From: Betaproteobacteria bacterium Ga0077540
GTDB taxonomy: Bacteria; Pseudomonadota; Gammaproteobacteria; Burkholderiales; Methylophilaceae
Direction of reading: 5' to 3'
NCBI GenBank assembly: GCA_001464125.1
Contig: LNEP01000003.1
Coordinates: forward strand, 1-64,000
Length of the DNA: 64,000 bases
Shown here piece by piece: positions 52,749 through 62,684 of this stretch. The first letter of the stretch is position 1, and the number at the start of each line of letters is the position of its first letter. The notes under the pieces were generated by a model, which ran no database searches, was not told the DNA's origin, and worked only from the letters and a program-made list of their open reading frames with translations. Made by a program: the position numbers and the translations under genes.

Positions 52749-53945
52749 TCAATCATGGTCTCGTTTTGATCTCACCCAGCTCACCTGACGATTCACCATA
52801 AACTTTAAATAGACAGGTATCTTCATAAGCAATACCCAAGGTGCCATCAACAACGTGCTAAAGGAGATAATGCTTCTCGCAAAGCAGTACCAAGCAATTA
52901 ATATACCAACACCCAGAGCAGATAAAGCAACTGTCATCAATATCATAAACAATGCAATACCAAGCATAATATACACAATCAGCGAAAATCCCCATAAAGC
53001 TAAGGTCGCGATAAACAGCAACGCAAGTGGCGGGATAATCAAATCGAAGGCTTGCGCTAACAGCATAGCGTTCCTTTGTAGGACAGCGATGCGTAAGTAG
53101 TGTGGGAAATCTTTGAATATTAGGCCCAAGTGGCCATGTTCCCAACGTAATCGTTGTGTCGCAATTCCTTGTTCAGAAGTCGGAAAATAACTACTCACCG
53201 ATACCGTCGCATCATAGTAAGGGGCTTTTCTCAAGGCTGCTAAATCAAGGCCTAGCTTCATATCCTCTACCAGATGCCCATTGGCCAGTGGTGACTTGGA
53301 TAAATCTGTCCATAAAAATGCCATGCCAGTGCCCATCAGTTGGCATGGAAAACCAAGGAATTGATACCCCAAAGGACGTACCGTATTTTTAACTAACCAA
53401 GCAAACTCTGTGACTTGCTGCTTTACCCCGCCCTTGGTGGGGAAGCGCATCACATAATCTGCTTGTACTGGGCGCTGTAGCGATATACAACGTCTCGAAA
53501 TGCGGTCAATCAACTGTTCAGAAATCACACAATCTGCATCAATAATCATCACTACTTCTGGTGGATCCTCTCGAAGATATTGCATGCCGTAATCAAGCGC
53601 AAACCCTTTTCCACGCTCATCTTGATTAAAGCGCTCAAGTGCAATCGCTCCATGGCTTCTAGCGACCTCTGCAGTGTTATCCGTGCAGTTATCGGCAATA
53701 ATCACCAGTCTGTCTTGCAAGGTCAACTGTGGCTGGATGGAGCGAATCGTCTCTGGCAAACCCAGCGCTTCGTTGTGCGCAGGCACAATGATTGCAATGC
53801 TGGGACGGGGCACATTTGATAGTGTATTTGTCTGACGTTTTGAATGCAGCGCAATGACTGCAAACATAATTTGAATCAACAGCAACCCTATCGGGATGAT
53901 GACGATCGCAGATACCAATACTAAAAATATATGAAGGATAGTCAT
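52749..53945 (-). CDS. Glycosyltransferase family 2, membrane-bound
   Basis: 398 residues from ATG 53945; TTG at 53981 lies inside the previous gene. N-terminal helix (LHIFLVLVSAIVIIPIGLLL), then GT-A core: SIAIIVPAHNEALGLPETIRSI, DNCTDN, MIIDADCV, and the QxxRW-type motif TQRLRWEHGH, with three C-terminal helices. QxxRW suggests a processive or beta-type glycosyltransferase, as in cellulose-synthase-like enzymes. Confidence 0.88.
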   Translation of the reverse strand: MTILHIFLVLVSAIVIIPIGLLLIQIMFAVIALHSKRQTNTLSNVPRPSIAIIVPAHNEALGLPETIRSIQPQLTLQDRLVIIADNCTDNTAEVARSHGAIALERFNQDERGKGFALDYGMQYLREDPPEVVMIIDADCVISEQLIDRISRRCISLQRPVQADYVMRFPTKGGVKQQVTEFAWLVKNTVRPLGYQFLGFPCQLMGTGMAFLWTDLSKSPLANGHLVEDMKLGLDLAALRKAPYYDATVSVSSYFPTSEQGIATQRLRWEHGHLGLIFKDFPHYLRIAVLQRNAMLLAQAFDLIIPPLALLFIATLALWGFSLIVYIMLGIALFMILMTVALSALGVGILIAWYCFARSIISFSTLLMAPWVLLMKIPVYLKFMVNRQVSWVRSKRDHD

Positions 53946-53956
53946 AAATGCGCCAC

Positions 53957-55162
53957 TTAAATATCCTGCTTGCGTATCCAAGTTGCCAATTTTTCAGCTT
54001 CTCTGTCTATATGATGACGCTCTGTTACGCGTAAAAACGCAGCCTCACCCATCGCTGTAAGTGCTTCGATAGATACTGACAAGGCACTTTTCATTGCCTC
54101 AGCAAGCATGCCAACATCGCCTGCCGGTACTAGCCAACCAGACTTTTCTGATTCAACCAGCTCAGGAATGCCAGCGATATAGGTAGAGATAACGGGGCGT
54201 TTGAGTGACATCGCCTCCATAATGACCACGGGTAATCCTTCTGCAAAGCTAGGCAGCACCATTGCTCTGGATTCTAAAATAAACTCACGCACTTGCGCGC
54301 TACTAATCCAACCAGTTATTTTGATGTGATTGCTTAGATTGTACTGCTGAATCAAGGCTTCTATCGGCTGCCTCAACTCTCCATCACCAGCCAATACCAA
54401 TTCAAAATCAATACCTTGCTTTGCAAGCAGATTAGCTGCTTCTACTAACAGCAGTTGCCCTTTTTGTTCACACAGCCGACCAACACAAACCAGTTTGTTC
54501 GAAGATGGCACATTGTTACTGACATTTTCATAAAAGCTGGGCTCCAGCCCACAATGCACCACTTTGATTTTTGGCCAATGCGCATAATCTACCCATCGTT
54601 GTAGCTGGCTTCGACCAAAACTTGAAATAGCCACCACAAATTTAGACTGTTCGATTTTCTGTTTCAATTTCAAAAACCGCGGACGATCGAACTCCTCAGG
54701 ACCATGCACAGTAAAACTGTAAGGAACACCGGAGAGTATATGGACCAACAAAGCAATTTCACTTGGGTTAGTTCCAAAGTGTGCATGGATATGCTGGGAG
54801 TTAAACTGTTGCATCAGGCGCACAGTTTGGCAAGCTTCAAGTAAATAGATCAAGTGATACGGGACAGGTCTATCTGCACGCATACCCAGTTTCATCGCAC
54901 AAATAAATGCTTTAAAAAAACGAACCGGGTGCTGAAGCTTGATACAGAGGGTGCTCCACAACAAACCAAGCATACCTTGCTTTAATACATATTGTGTAAG
55001 AGTTTGCTCATGAATGTCATCCGCATCCAGCAATTGCTCATCCCAGCCGCGCAGTGCAATTCGTTGCACCTCAAAGCCTTGACGCTCCAACGCCATAATC
55101 TCACGACGAATAAATGTATGACTGACTTTGGGATATTGATTGATGAAATGTGTGATGCGCAT
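53957..55162 (-). CDS. Glycosyltransferase family 4
   Basis: 401 residues, GT-B fold. Starts MRITHFINQYPKVSHTFIRREIMALERQG, typical of exopolysaccharide GT4 enzymes, and has VCVGRLCEQKGQLLL and PSFAEGLPVVIMEAMSLKRPVISTYIAGIPELVE (E-x7-E). Ends before the GT2 gene start. Confidence 0.9.
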   Translation of the reverse strand: MRITHFINQYPKVSHTFIRREIMALERQGFEVQRIALRGWDEQLLDADDIHEQTLTQYVLKQGMLGLLWSTLCIKLQHPVRFFKAFICAMKLGMRADRPVPYHLIYLLEACQTVRLMQQFNSQHIHAHFGTNPSEIALLVHILSGVPYSFTVHGPEEFDRPRFLKLKQKIEQSKFVVAISSFGRSQLQRWVDYAHWPKIKVVHCGLEPSFYENVSNNVPSSNKLVCVGRLCEQKGQLLLVEAANLLAKQGIDFELVLAGDGELRQPIEALIQQYNLSNHIKITGWISSAQVREFILESRAMVLPSFAEGLPVVIMEAMSLKRPVISTYIAGIPELVESEKSGWLVPAGDVGMLAEAMKSALSVSIEALTAMGEAAFLRVTERHHIDREAEKLATWIRKQDI

Positions 55163-55170
55163 TATGCTTT

Positions 55171-55695
55171 TTATTCAGATGTGAAAGTCTTTTTTAAAAT
55201 AATTCTAGCTGGCACACCCACTGCTGTAGCGTAAGCAGGCACATCAGTTAATACCACAGCGTTAGCGCCAATTTTAGCATGCTTCCCAACACGAATATTC
55301 CCAATCAGTTTTGCTCCTGCGCCAATGTCGACCTGCCCCTCTATGATAGGTGTATCGCCTGTTTCATTACTACCAAGCGTTACTTGCTGCAGTATCAAAC
55401 AGTTCGGTCCAATAGTGACGCTCGGATGAATCACAATTCCATTCGGATGGGGAATCAATAAGCCACCACCAATCTTAGTGTTAATTGGGATATCAGCGCC
55501 TGTGACGACTGTCCATAAACGATGCTGAAATACCGATACCACCTGAATAAACTTGGAGAATGGTAATATTAAACGCTTGGCATTTTGATAGCGACGGATG
55601 CTCGCCAGTAGCGATTTTGATGGCGACCACGCTAAAAATGATTTATGTTCTCGTTGCCAATCCGGTGTTTCTGCTGAAATGATTGAATCAGCCAT
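55171..55695 (-). CDS. Left-handed beta-helix acyltransferase (CysE-like)
   Basis: 174 residues with hexapeptide repeats: ADIPINTKIGGGLLIPHPNGIVIHPSVTIGPNCLI, VDIGAGAKLIGNIRVGKHAKIGANAVVLTDVPAYATAVGVPARI. The fold of serine acetyltransferases, but without the CysE N-terminal helical domain of full length; here it probably O-acetylates a sugar of the polysaccharide. 8 bases from the GT4 gene. Confidence 0.85.
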   Translation of the reverse strand: MADSIISAETPDWQREHKSFLAWSPSKSLLASIRRYQNAKRLILPFSKFIQVVSVFQHRLWTVVTGADIPINTKIGGGLLIPHPNGIVIHPSVTIGPNCLILQQVTLGSNETGDTPIIEGQVDIGAGAKLIGNIRVGKHAKIGANAVVLTDVPAYATAVGVPARIILKKTFTSE

Positions 55696-55725
55696 CCGAT
55701 ATGCTCACTGTGGTAGTTATACCCA

Positions 55726-56703
55726 TTACTTATACTCGATTAAAGTAGACTTAACATTAAAGAAACGATGCCATACGTATTTAAACTGACCAAGCGCTTC
55801 AGCAAACTTACCCACGATCAAAAAATATGCGTACTTTGGTGCAAATGACCCCAAGGCTCTGTGTTGCCAACTTAACCGTAAAAACTGCACTACTATTAAC
55901 AACAGTACCAGCCACGACCAAATAGGCGCAAACACAAATAACAATAACCAAGCCAATGGCATGAATCCGCCCCAAATCCAAGCGCGTCTAGATTCCTTCA
56001 CCCAATGATACTCTGGGGCAGCTCCATGCAAATGGCTTCCTTCCGCGTATGCATAACCTGCTCTGATGGTACGTTTCCACCATTGGCTAAATCGAAATAT
56101 TGCAGCATCATGCAGGGTCATCACGTGGTCTAGCCGCCATACATCATAACCAAGCTGCCTAATTCGTATACATAGCTCTGGTTCTTCACCAGCTATCAAG
56201 GTGTTGTTAAATCCATTAACCTGCTTAACTACATCCACTCGCATGAATGCATCGCCGCCACAGGCTTTCGCTTTGCCAATTGGCGTATTCCATTCAATGT
56301 CACAAAGTTGATTGTAAACACTGTTTGTTGGGAAGCGCTCTTTGCGCCTGCCACAAACAACAGCAACCTGCGGATGCATTTCTAAGAAATTTAGAGCATT
56401 GATAACCCAATCTTGATTGACAATACAATCACCATCAACAAAATGGACGTATTGAACATCCGGATAGAGAGCAATCAGCTTTTCAAACCCTGCATTTCTT
56501 GCGCGAGCGGCAGTAAATTTAACCGTCATATCGAGCTCAACCACATGAACTTGCATTGCCAGCGCTTCACTTACTGATGAATCAGTTGAAGCAGAGTCGA
56601 CATAGACAATAAATGGCAAATAGTTGGCAACTGAGTTGAAACAGTCAATAAGACGTTCGCCTTCATTTCTGCCAATCACCACAAAACCTATAGTTCCAGT
56701 CAT
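55726..56703 (-). CDS. Glycosyltransferase family 2
   Basis: 325 residues from ATG 56703; an upstream in-frame ATG at 56754 lies inside the previous gene. IGFVVIGRNEGERLIDCFNSV, YVDSASTDSSV, VHFVDGDCIVN (DxD-like), GGDAFMRVDVV and AGEEPELCIRIRQLGYDVWRLDHVMTLHDA. C-terminal helix pair (WIWGGFMPLAWLLLFVFAP) anchors it in the membrane. Confidence 0.9.
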   Translation of the reverse strand: MTGTIGFVVIGRNEGERLIDCFNSVANYLPFIVYVDSASTDSSVSEALAMQVHVVELDMTVKFTAARARNAGFEKLIALYPDVQYVHFVDGDCIVNQDWVINALNFLEMHPQVAVVCGRRKERFPTNSVYNQLCDIEWNTPIGKAKACGGDAFMRVDVVKQVNGFNNTLIAGEEPELCIRIRQLGYDVWRLDHVMTLHDAAIFRFSQWWKRTIRAGYAYAEGSHLHGAAPEYHWVKESRRAWIWGGFMPLAWLLLFVFAPIWSWLVLLLIVVQFLRLSWQHRALGSFAPKYAYFLIVGKFAEALGQFKYVWHRFFNVKSTLIEYK

Positions 56704-56716
56704 ATTACGTCTATTA

Positions 56717-57223
56717 TTAGTTCTGTTTTTTGGGTTTAATTTTTGCCGGAACACCTACTGCAATCGAGTAATCAGGCACATCACACAACACAACCGCATT
56801 GGCACCAATGGTCACATGATTACCAATTCTAATGTTTCCTAACACTTTAGCACCGGCACCAATGTCTACATGATCCCCTATAGTTGGTGCGCAAGGCTCA
56901 TCAACATTTTTCAAACCTACTACTACACCGTTTCTGATTCGACAGTAGTCACCAAATTTCGCATAACCGCTTACAACAATCCCACCAAAATGGTCTATCA
57001 CAAAATGCTTTCCAACTTTCACCTCACAAGGAAATTCAATGCCTGTGAGGATTTGTACTAACTTGTATAAAATCTTGTAAATTAACGAGAAGCACTTTCT
57101 TAATATCGTATTACCAATTTGATAACGCCAACGGCCAAATCGATAGATAAGCATCACCCAAAAGCCCTGAGCTCCCCAATCATTTTGGTATGTGGTTAAA
57201 TCTGCGCGTATATTTTCAAACAT
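56717..57223 (-). CDS. Serine-acetyltransferase-like hexapeptide protein
   Basis: 168 residues. GAQGFWVMLIYRFGRWRYQIGN at the start, then IEFPCEVKVGKHFVIDHFGGIVVSGYAKFGDYCRIRNGVVVGL and the beta-helix VDIGAGAKVLGNIRIGNHVTIGANAVVLCDVPDYSIAVGVPAKI. A paralogue of the gene at 55171; the pair suggests two acetylation steps or two acceptor sites. Confidence 0.85.
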   Translation of the reverse strand: MFENIRADLTTYQNDWGAQGFWVMLIYRFGRWRYQIGNTILRKCFSLIYKILYKLVQILTGIEFPCEVKVGKHFVIDHFGGIVVSGYAKFGDYCRIRNGVVVGLKNVDEPCAPTIGDHVDIGAGAKVLGNIRIGNHVTIGANAVVLCDVPDYSIAVGVPAKIKPKKQN

Positions 57224-57239
57224 AACTGTTTATCCCATA

Positions 57240-58202
57240 CTAGCGTAAAGATTGACTACCTAGTCGGGTAAGAAATGACAACTTCACAAACAGTCCCAAT
57301 GCTTTGAAATTTAAGATTTGAAGCACTTTTTGAGGGGTTTTGATGAATTGTTTCATCATCAGTACGCACTCAGCAACAATACTTAAAAACACATGCAAAA
57401 TCACAAAAAACAAACCCCAGTTTTTTCGGAAATAAAGCAACTCACTCTCAATTTGCAAAGCACTCACCTGTCGACTAACCGATGAAATCGCATGATCAGT
57501 TTTGGCACTCTCGCCACCAATGTGTACAACTGGTGTATCAGGGAAATAAGTCACTTGCCATCCCGCGCGTTTTGTAGCAAAACAATGATCTACTTCTTCA
57601 TAGTACAGAAAATAGCGTGGATCAAACAACCCTACTTGGTCAATGACTTGCCTCCTAATCAAATAGTAACAACCTGGAACCCAATCACACTCACGGACAG
57701 CATCGTGGTTCCATGTCATGTCATCGACCAATTGTACGTTTGAAAATAGCCTATTCAAGCCCGTCTTGGTTAAGAACAAGTTCCATGGCGTAGGGAAGTA
57801 TCGACACGAAGGCTGGAGCACTCCATCTCTACCCAGCAATTTCACCCCTAGAATACCGGTTTGTGGATGGCTATCCATAAAATCCACTGTCTTCTGCAGT
57901 GTGTCTTGCTCCACAAAAGCATCAGTATTAAGCAACAACATATAGCGACCTTGGTAGAGTGGCAACACTTGATTATTAGCGCGACCAAATCCAACGTTTG
58001 TCAGATTAGATATTAATTGTACGTCAGGAAATTCTCTGGCAACCAAGGCACTAGAACCATCCCTAGATGCATTATCGACTACGAAAATTTCAATATTGAG
58101 TTGGCATAGTGATGCCTTCACAAGGTCTATGGCCTTTTTTGTCATCTCAGCTGTGTTATAGCTCACTAATACTACGCTTACGTCTACCAAGTTCATTCCC
58201 AT
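57240..58202 (-). CDS. Glycosyltransferase family 2 (rhamnosyltransferase-like)
   Basis: 320 residues. VSVVLVSYNTAEMTKKAIDLV, VDNASRDGSSALV, NVGFGRANNQVLP, LLLNTDAFVEQDTL, GCYYLIRRQVIDQVGLFDPRYFLYYEEVDHCFA. This group includes dTDP-rhamnosyltransferases, but the donor is not fixed by sequence. C-terminal hydrophobic segment (LFFVILHVFLSIVAECVLMM). First gene of the leftward unit 58,202-45,809. Confidence 0.9.
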   Translation of the reverse strand: MGMNLVDVSVVLVSYNTAEMTKKAIDLVKASLCQLNIEIFVVDNASRDGSSALVAREFPDVQLISNLTNVGFGRANNQVLPLYQGRYMLLLNTDAFVEQDTLQKTVDFMDSHPQTGILGVKLLGRDGVLQPSCRYFPTPWNLFLTKTGLNRLFSNVQLVDDMTWNHDAVRECDWVPGCYYLIRRQVIDQVGLFDPRYFLYYEEVDHCFATKRAGWQVTYFPDTPVVHIGGESAKTDHAISSVSRQVSALQIESELLYFRKNWGLFFVILHVFLSIVAECVLMMKQFIKTPQKVLQILNFKALGLFVKLSFLTRLGSQSLR

Positions 58203-58372
58203 CTGGCTAATTTTTGGATGTTGATAAGTAAGAATTTCTCTGAATTGTATAAGTATATAAGGCCGTTGAAAATTTAAACTAACATCATGACCTTACTTGT
58301 TATAATCATTGCATATTTTAGGTAAATTCTCTGCCACAAACACTGTTTTTTATTATTTGAGTCTTCATTTTC

Positions 58373-59893
58373 ATGCCTGAGTTTATCAAAGCCTATATTG
58401 CGATAATGTTTTTATCAACAGTCGCTTTTTATTACGCTAAAAAAGTAACCTCCAACATTCTTCCTGAAAAAGAATTTAAACTCTATAAAAACAGTTGGTA
58501 TATCCTCACTAGCCTGGCTTTTCTCACAATGAATTATTGGCTTTTTTGGGGATTATCGCTTTTATTGGTCGCCACCAGAGTAAAAAAAGCGCTGTACCCT
58601 ACTGGTCTTTATATGGCCATTATTGCAGCGGTGCCACCTATCAATGCCGCTTTATCTGGTTTTGGTTTAATAAATTATCTGATGTATGTTGATTATTTAG
58701 TCATGCTATCTATGGCATTACTTTTAGTTATCTTCTTAAAAATTCAATCCAGTCAATTACCTATCGGCAGAATCAAGACTGATATATTCGTTATTAGCTA
58801 TCTTTTATTGAATATTATTCTAAATGTATCTGGTACCACTTTTACCGATATTTTGCGTCAGTCTGCTGTTTTATTTCTTAGCAACTTTCTTCCTTACTAC
58901 GTGCTGAGTAGAGCGATTCGAGACAAAGATCAACTCAAAGTTACATTGGGAGCCTTTGTATTTGCATGTTTTCCAGCGGCTATCATCGGTTTCTTTGAAG
59001 CAGGTAAAGGATGGCTACTATACTCTTCTTTGCAGTCGGCTTTAAATCAATATTGGGCATTTGGAGGCTATCTAAGTAGAGATGGTGCTTTACGCGCAAG
59101 CTCTTCTTTCGGTCACTCAATTGCATTTGGTTTTGTGATGGCAGTTGGCTTAGGCGCATATCTATTTATACAAACCACCATTAAACAAAAAACAACTAAA
59201 TTAATCGGCTTCGGAATTATGGCGCTAGGCTTGATTGCGCCATTGTCTAGAGGACCATGGGTTGGTGCTGCAGCATTGGTGACAATTTATCTATATCTTG
59301 GTAAAAACGGTGTGTCAAATCTGTTGAAACTCATGATGGGGGGCTTGTTGGTGCTATCTTTTGTTTTGGTACTTCCGTTTGGTGACAAGATCATTAACTT
59401 AATTCCATTTGTGGGCAAAACAGACTCTCAAAATATGGATTACAGACAACAGCTTCTTGACGCCTCTATGATCGTCATCGCTAAATCGCCTATTTTTGGC
59501 AACAAACACTATGCCGACGAGCCAGAAATGCAAAAAATGATTCAGGGTGAAAAAATTATTGATTTAGTAAATATATACGTTTCTGTTCTTCTCAACACTG
59601 GCATCGTTGGTTTATTTTTATATTCATGTATATTTATTAGTGCCTGTTTTTTAACGTATAAATCTATGCGAAAAATCAAATCGGTAGATTATGAGCTTTT
59701 CCAAATTGGGCAATCGCTTTTGTCAATACTTATTGCAATTATGATAATGATATCTGCTTTAAGCGATCAGTTAATCATTCCCTATCTTTACTATGCAACT
59801 GTTGGAATCAGTGTCGCATATGCTCAAGTTGTGAAAAAAGCTTTACAGCTCAACCTTAATGCTGGAACCGTTAATAATATAACCTCAGTATGA
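58373..59893 (+). CDS. O-antigen ligase / polysaccharide polymerase-like membrane protein
   Basis: 506 residues, about 10-12 membrane helices. The large loop contains RASSSFGHSIAFGFVMAVGLGAYLF and LGLIAPLSRGPWVGAAALVTIYL, the Wzy_C/O-antigen ligase pattern (Arg in SRGPW). Then PIFGNKHYADEPEM and a C-terminal helix region. Expected role: polymerising or ligating repeat units in the periplasm. It is the only gene of the cluster on the plus strand, with 170 bases to the divergent GT2 gene. Confidence 0.85.
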   Translation: MPEFIKAYIAIMFLSTVAFYYAKKVTSNILPEKEFKLYKNSWYILTSLAFLTMNYWLFWGLSLLLVATRVKKALYPTGLYMAIIAAVPPINAALSGFGLINYLMYVDYLVMLSMALLLVIFLKIQSSQLPIGRIKTDIFVISYLLLNIILNVSGTTFTDILRQSAVLFLSNFLPYYVLSRAIRDKDQLKVTLGAFVFACFPAAIIGFFEAGKGWLLYSSLQSALNQYWAFGGYLSRDGALRASSSFGHSIAFGFVMAVGLGAYLFIQTTIKQKTTKLIGFGIMALGLIAPLSRGPWVGAAALVTIYLYLGKNGVSNLLKLMMGGLLVLSFVLVLPFGDKIINLIPFVGKTDSQNMDYRQQLLDASMIVIAKSPIFGNKHYADEPEMQKMIQGEKIIDLVNIYVSVLLNTGIVGLFLYSCIFISACFLTYKSMRKIKSVDYELFQIGQSLLSILIAIMIMISALSDQLIIPYLYYATVGISVAYAQVVKKALQLNLNAGTVNNITSV

Positions 59894-59938
59894 TTTGGAA
59901 CAGTATTAGCTTAGCTTTGTACTAGCGAATTCTCAACC

Positions 59939-59952
59939 TTGATTTACATCAA
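59939..59952. promoter_or_regulatory. FNR/Anr-type binding site
   Basis: TTGATTTACATCAA is a perfect match to the consensus TTGATNNNNATCAA. It lies in the 325-base gap between two converging genes, so there is no obvious target start. A TAAAAT at 59,964 could be a -10 to the right, but not at the usual class II distance. Confidence 0.6.
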
Positions 59953-60060
59953 GCTGAATTGGCTAAAATTAACGCAACGACTTTCTGTTCAGTATATTTA
60001 TTATCAAGCGTTGCAATGATAATCTGAAACTTTTCTTACAATCTATTCTAAAAAGTTTAT

Positions 60061-60105
60061 CAGTCATGATATGAGAGAAAAATACATTCATATCCTGTAT
60101 GACTG
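60061..60105. other. Long imperfect hairpin in a convergent gap
   Basis: CAGTCAT...ATGACTG outer arms and GATATGA...TCATATC inner arms (7 + 7 base pairs, one 4-base bulge, 13-base loop). On the minus strand it is followed by ATAAACTTTTT. It could be a terminator for the kinase gene's strand or part of a small RNA. A further inverted repeat TACCATC/GATGGTA lies at about 60,155-60,185. Confidence 0.6.
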
Positions 60106-60217
60106 TGAAAGCTAGCACAGATTTACTTACCGCAAATTTTCCTAAAAGTCCTTACCATCATCAAGTCGAATCACTTAGATGGTAGTCCTTTGAATTAGCT
60201 CAAGTTAAAAGGAAGTG

Positions 60218-61057
60218 CTAATAGTAATAATCTTCCGCACTCACTTCAGCTTTGTTTAACACCACACCAAGTAACTTGTCCTTAGGGATATGGTGCATTG
60301 CCTCCTCAATCTCGGTTTCTTTCACCATGCCATTACCCACCACTAGCAATGCACAATCCACTTTTTTGAGCATAATTAGGGCATCATCCGCATTTAAAAT
60401 CGGTGGCAAATCATAAATAATAATGCGTGATTCGTAACGAGAAGAGATTTCTTGCATGAGCGCATTAACTCTAGCAGATGAAAGCACCTCCGCCGGGTGG
60501 CTCACTGGTCTCATGGTTGGCAACACAACCAAATGCGGCAAACCTGGATTAACTAAAGTCTCCTGTAGTACAGCGCGGCCATCTAAATAATCATTCAACG
60601 ATTTTTCACATTCCAGCCCCAAGTACTTAGCAACTCTTGGTTTACGCAAATCAAAGTCGACCAACATCGCAGTTTTCTGTGGTTGATTAGCAATACTGAT
60701 TGCCAAATTAATCGCCACAAACGACTTACCTGATGCCGGTGTGGGTGACAGCACAGCAATCGTATTCCAGTTGTTTTCCTGCATTTTTTGCAGAACTTGT
60801 GTTCTCAACTTATCGAATATCCACGTTGCAGATTCACTCTTGTTATAAGCAACTATGCGGTTTTTTTCTAAATGCTGTGCACTCAACTCTACAGTTTTTG
60901 TATTGGTATAGTTAATCGCATTCAAATTGGTTTCATTAGCCAACTCTTGTATATTTTCTTGGGTTGGCCCTGCAGCTGGCGCTAAAGTTGCTGTATGCAC
61001 AGGTTTTTGCTCAGCTCTGCTTTTGGCCTTCTCTAAAGCATCTTTAATTTTTTCCAT
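60218..61057 (-). CDS. XrtA-associated tyrosine autokinase (BY-kinase, chain-length partner)
   Basis: 279 residues. Walker A AVLSPTPASGKSFVAINLAISI, Walker A' MLVDFDLRKPRVAKYLGL, Walker B IIIYDLPPILNADDALIM. The C-terminus ends EDYYY, a short Tyr cluster for autophosphorylation. Works with the Wzz-like protein next to it to control exopolysaccharide length and export. 11 bases after that gene. Confidence 0.92.
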   Translation of the reverse strand: MEKIKDALEKAKSRAEQKPVHTATLAPAAGPTQENIQELANETNLNAINYTNTKTVELSAQHLEKNRIVAYNKSESATWIFDKLRTQVLQKMQENNWNTIAVLSPTPASGKSFVAINLAISIANQPQKTAMLVDFDLRKPRVAKYLGLECEKSLNDYLDGRAVLQETLVNPGLPHLVVLPTMRPVSHPAEVLSSARVNALMQEISSRYESRIIIYDLPPILNADDALIMLKKVDCALLVVGNGMVKETEIEEAMHHIPKDKLLGVVLNKAEVSAEDYYY

Positions 61058-61068
61058 TCCAATACGCC

Positions 61069-62673
61069 TTATGCAAATCTATTCAATATTTTTACGACTA
61101 ATATATCTAATGGCATGATGAGGAAATGCACAATAACGCAAGAGATGAGAACAAATGCCAATATACCCATGAACAAGTATCTGTAAAAATATTTCTTACG
61201 GTTAATTTCAGCCTGCGTGTAAATATACGGCAATGTCACCATTGTGCGAACCTTGGTAATCGACTCTAATGCTTCGACACCCCGCACGCGAGCATTCACA
61301 GATTCGAGTAAAAATACCAAGCCCAAAGCTGCTGCAATACCACCGAAAAATCCTAAGCCTATCAACTTCTGACGGTTTGGTTTCACAGGTTTCTCAGGAA
61401 AAATAGGCGGCTCAAGCATGGTAAACCGCTCAGCTTTGTTTTCTTGTTCCAAATTCTCAGCAATTTTTGCATTGATTTGTTTAGATTTAACTTCTTCGTA
61501 TTTCTCTTTTGCGTTTTCGTAATCACGCATCAGTTTGAACAATCCTTTTTCCACTTCCGGGCTCATTGAAATGCGGGCTTGCAATTGCTCAACTTTTTTG
61601 CGCATGGCGATCTTTTGTTCAGCCAACGACTCAAGTCTCGCTTTTGTCGCCTGAATCTGCGCCTGAACTTTCGCCACCATTAAATCGGTTTCAATATCTC
61701 CACGACGCGCTTTCGTTCCATCTTCAGGATTTGTCGATTTTGTAGCACTTACAGATTCTAATTTTTCAATTCTGCGCTTTAATGCTTTAACCGTTGGATG
61801 TGAATCGCTGTATATTGACTGGGCCCTCTCGAGCTCAAGTTTCAACTTGTCGATTTCAGCTTCACTGGACAACACCACTGGCGCGTCAGGTGACCTACGA
61901 TTATTGATACCAGAGCGCGCAGAAGCCAACTCTACATCAAGATATCTTAGTTCTTCTTGAGCCGCTTTATAATCACGGTCAATTTCCTTGATATCCATTT
62001 CTGAGCGCTGCAGCATGGACATGTGCATGTCCATATGTTCAGGTAATGCTCCAGAATATTGCTCTTTGAAAGTTGCTACTTTGCTCTCTGTAGACTCAAG
62101 TTCTTTACGCAGCAATTCAACCTCTTGGCTCAAGAACTCCGTCGTTTCGGTCGCTTTTTCCGTACGAGACTTCACATTTTCATCCAAGAACAGTGTGACC
62201 AGTTCATTGGCTACTTTGTGGGTTATATCAGGGCTTTTGTATGAAAATGAGACGTTAAAAGCGATGGTTGCTTTCTTCTCCCATGGGTTTCCAGAGTCAG
62301 AACTCACCAATTCAACCAGAATATTGTTACGCATTTCGTTAAGCAATATCGAAGTCGAGTCTTTGTTAATTCTGTCTTCGTACAAACCATACTTTTGCAT
62401 GATTCTGTAGAGATTCTCGCGTGTCATCACGCGTTGCTTTATTAATTCAATACGTTCATCAGCCAAGCCATTCACGCTAGACTGAACAATATCTTTTGAA
62501 ATCTGCTGAGACTCAACAAGAATCGTGCCGGTGGACTGATAAACTGGAGGTAAAAGAATGGCTACAAGAATTGAAGCGACAATAATCGTACTTGCCACAA
62601 TGATAATTTGCCATATTCTGCGTTTAAAAATGGATAGATAGTCATTAAACGTGAGTTCGTATTCAGCAGCCAT
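61069..62673 (-). CDS. XrtA-system chain-length determinant protein (Wzz/EpsF type)
   Basis: 534 residues. Membrane helix near the N-terminus (IIIVASTIIVASILVAILLPPVYQSTGTILVE), Wzz domain, a long coiled coil (about residues 180-400, with REN and EQK repeats), C-terminal helix pair (KLIGLGFFGGIAAALGLVFLLE and YLFMGILAFVLISCVIVHFL). It contains the proline-rich segment PPIFPEKPVKPNR before the last part, as in Wzz proteins. Inner-membrane co-polymerase. Confidence 0.92.
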   Translation of the reverse strand: MAAEYELTFNDYLSIFKRRIWQIIIVASTIIVASILVAILLPPVYQSTGTILVESQQISKDIVQSSVNGLADERIELIKQRVMTRENLYRIMQKYGLYEDRINKDSTSILLNEMRNNILVELVSSDSGNPWEKKATIAFNVSFSYKSPDITHKVANELVTLFLDENVKSRTEKATETTEFLSQEVELLRKELESTESKVATFKEQYSGALPEHMDMHMSMLQRSEMDIKEIDRDYKAAQEELRYLDVELASARSGINNRRSPDAPVVLSSEAEIDKLKLELERAQSIYSDSHPTVKALKRRIEKLESVSATKSTNPEDGTKARRGDIETDLMVAKVQAQIQATKARLESLAEQKIAMRKKVEQLQARISMSPEVEKGLFKLMRDYENAKEKYEEVKSKQINAKIAENLEQENKAERFTMLEPPIFPEKPVKPNRQKLIGLGFFGGIAAALGLVFLLESVNARVRGVEALESITKVRTMVTLPYIYTQAEINRKKYFYRYLFMGILAFVLISCVIVHFLIMPLDILVVKILNRFA

Positions 62674-62684
62674 GCATTAAATCT

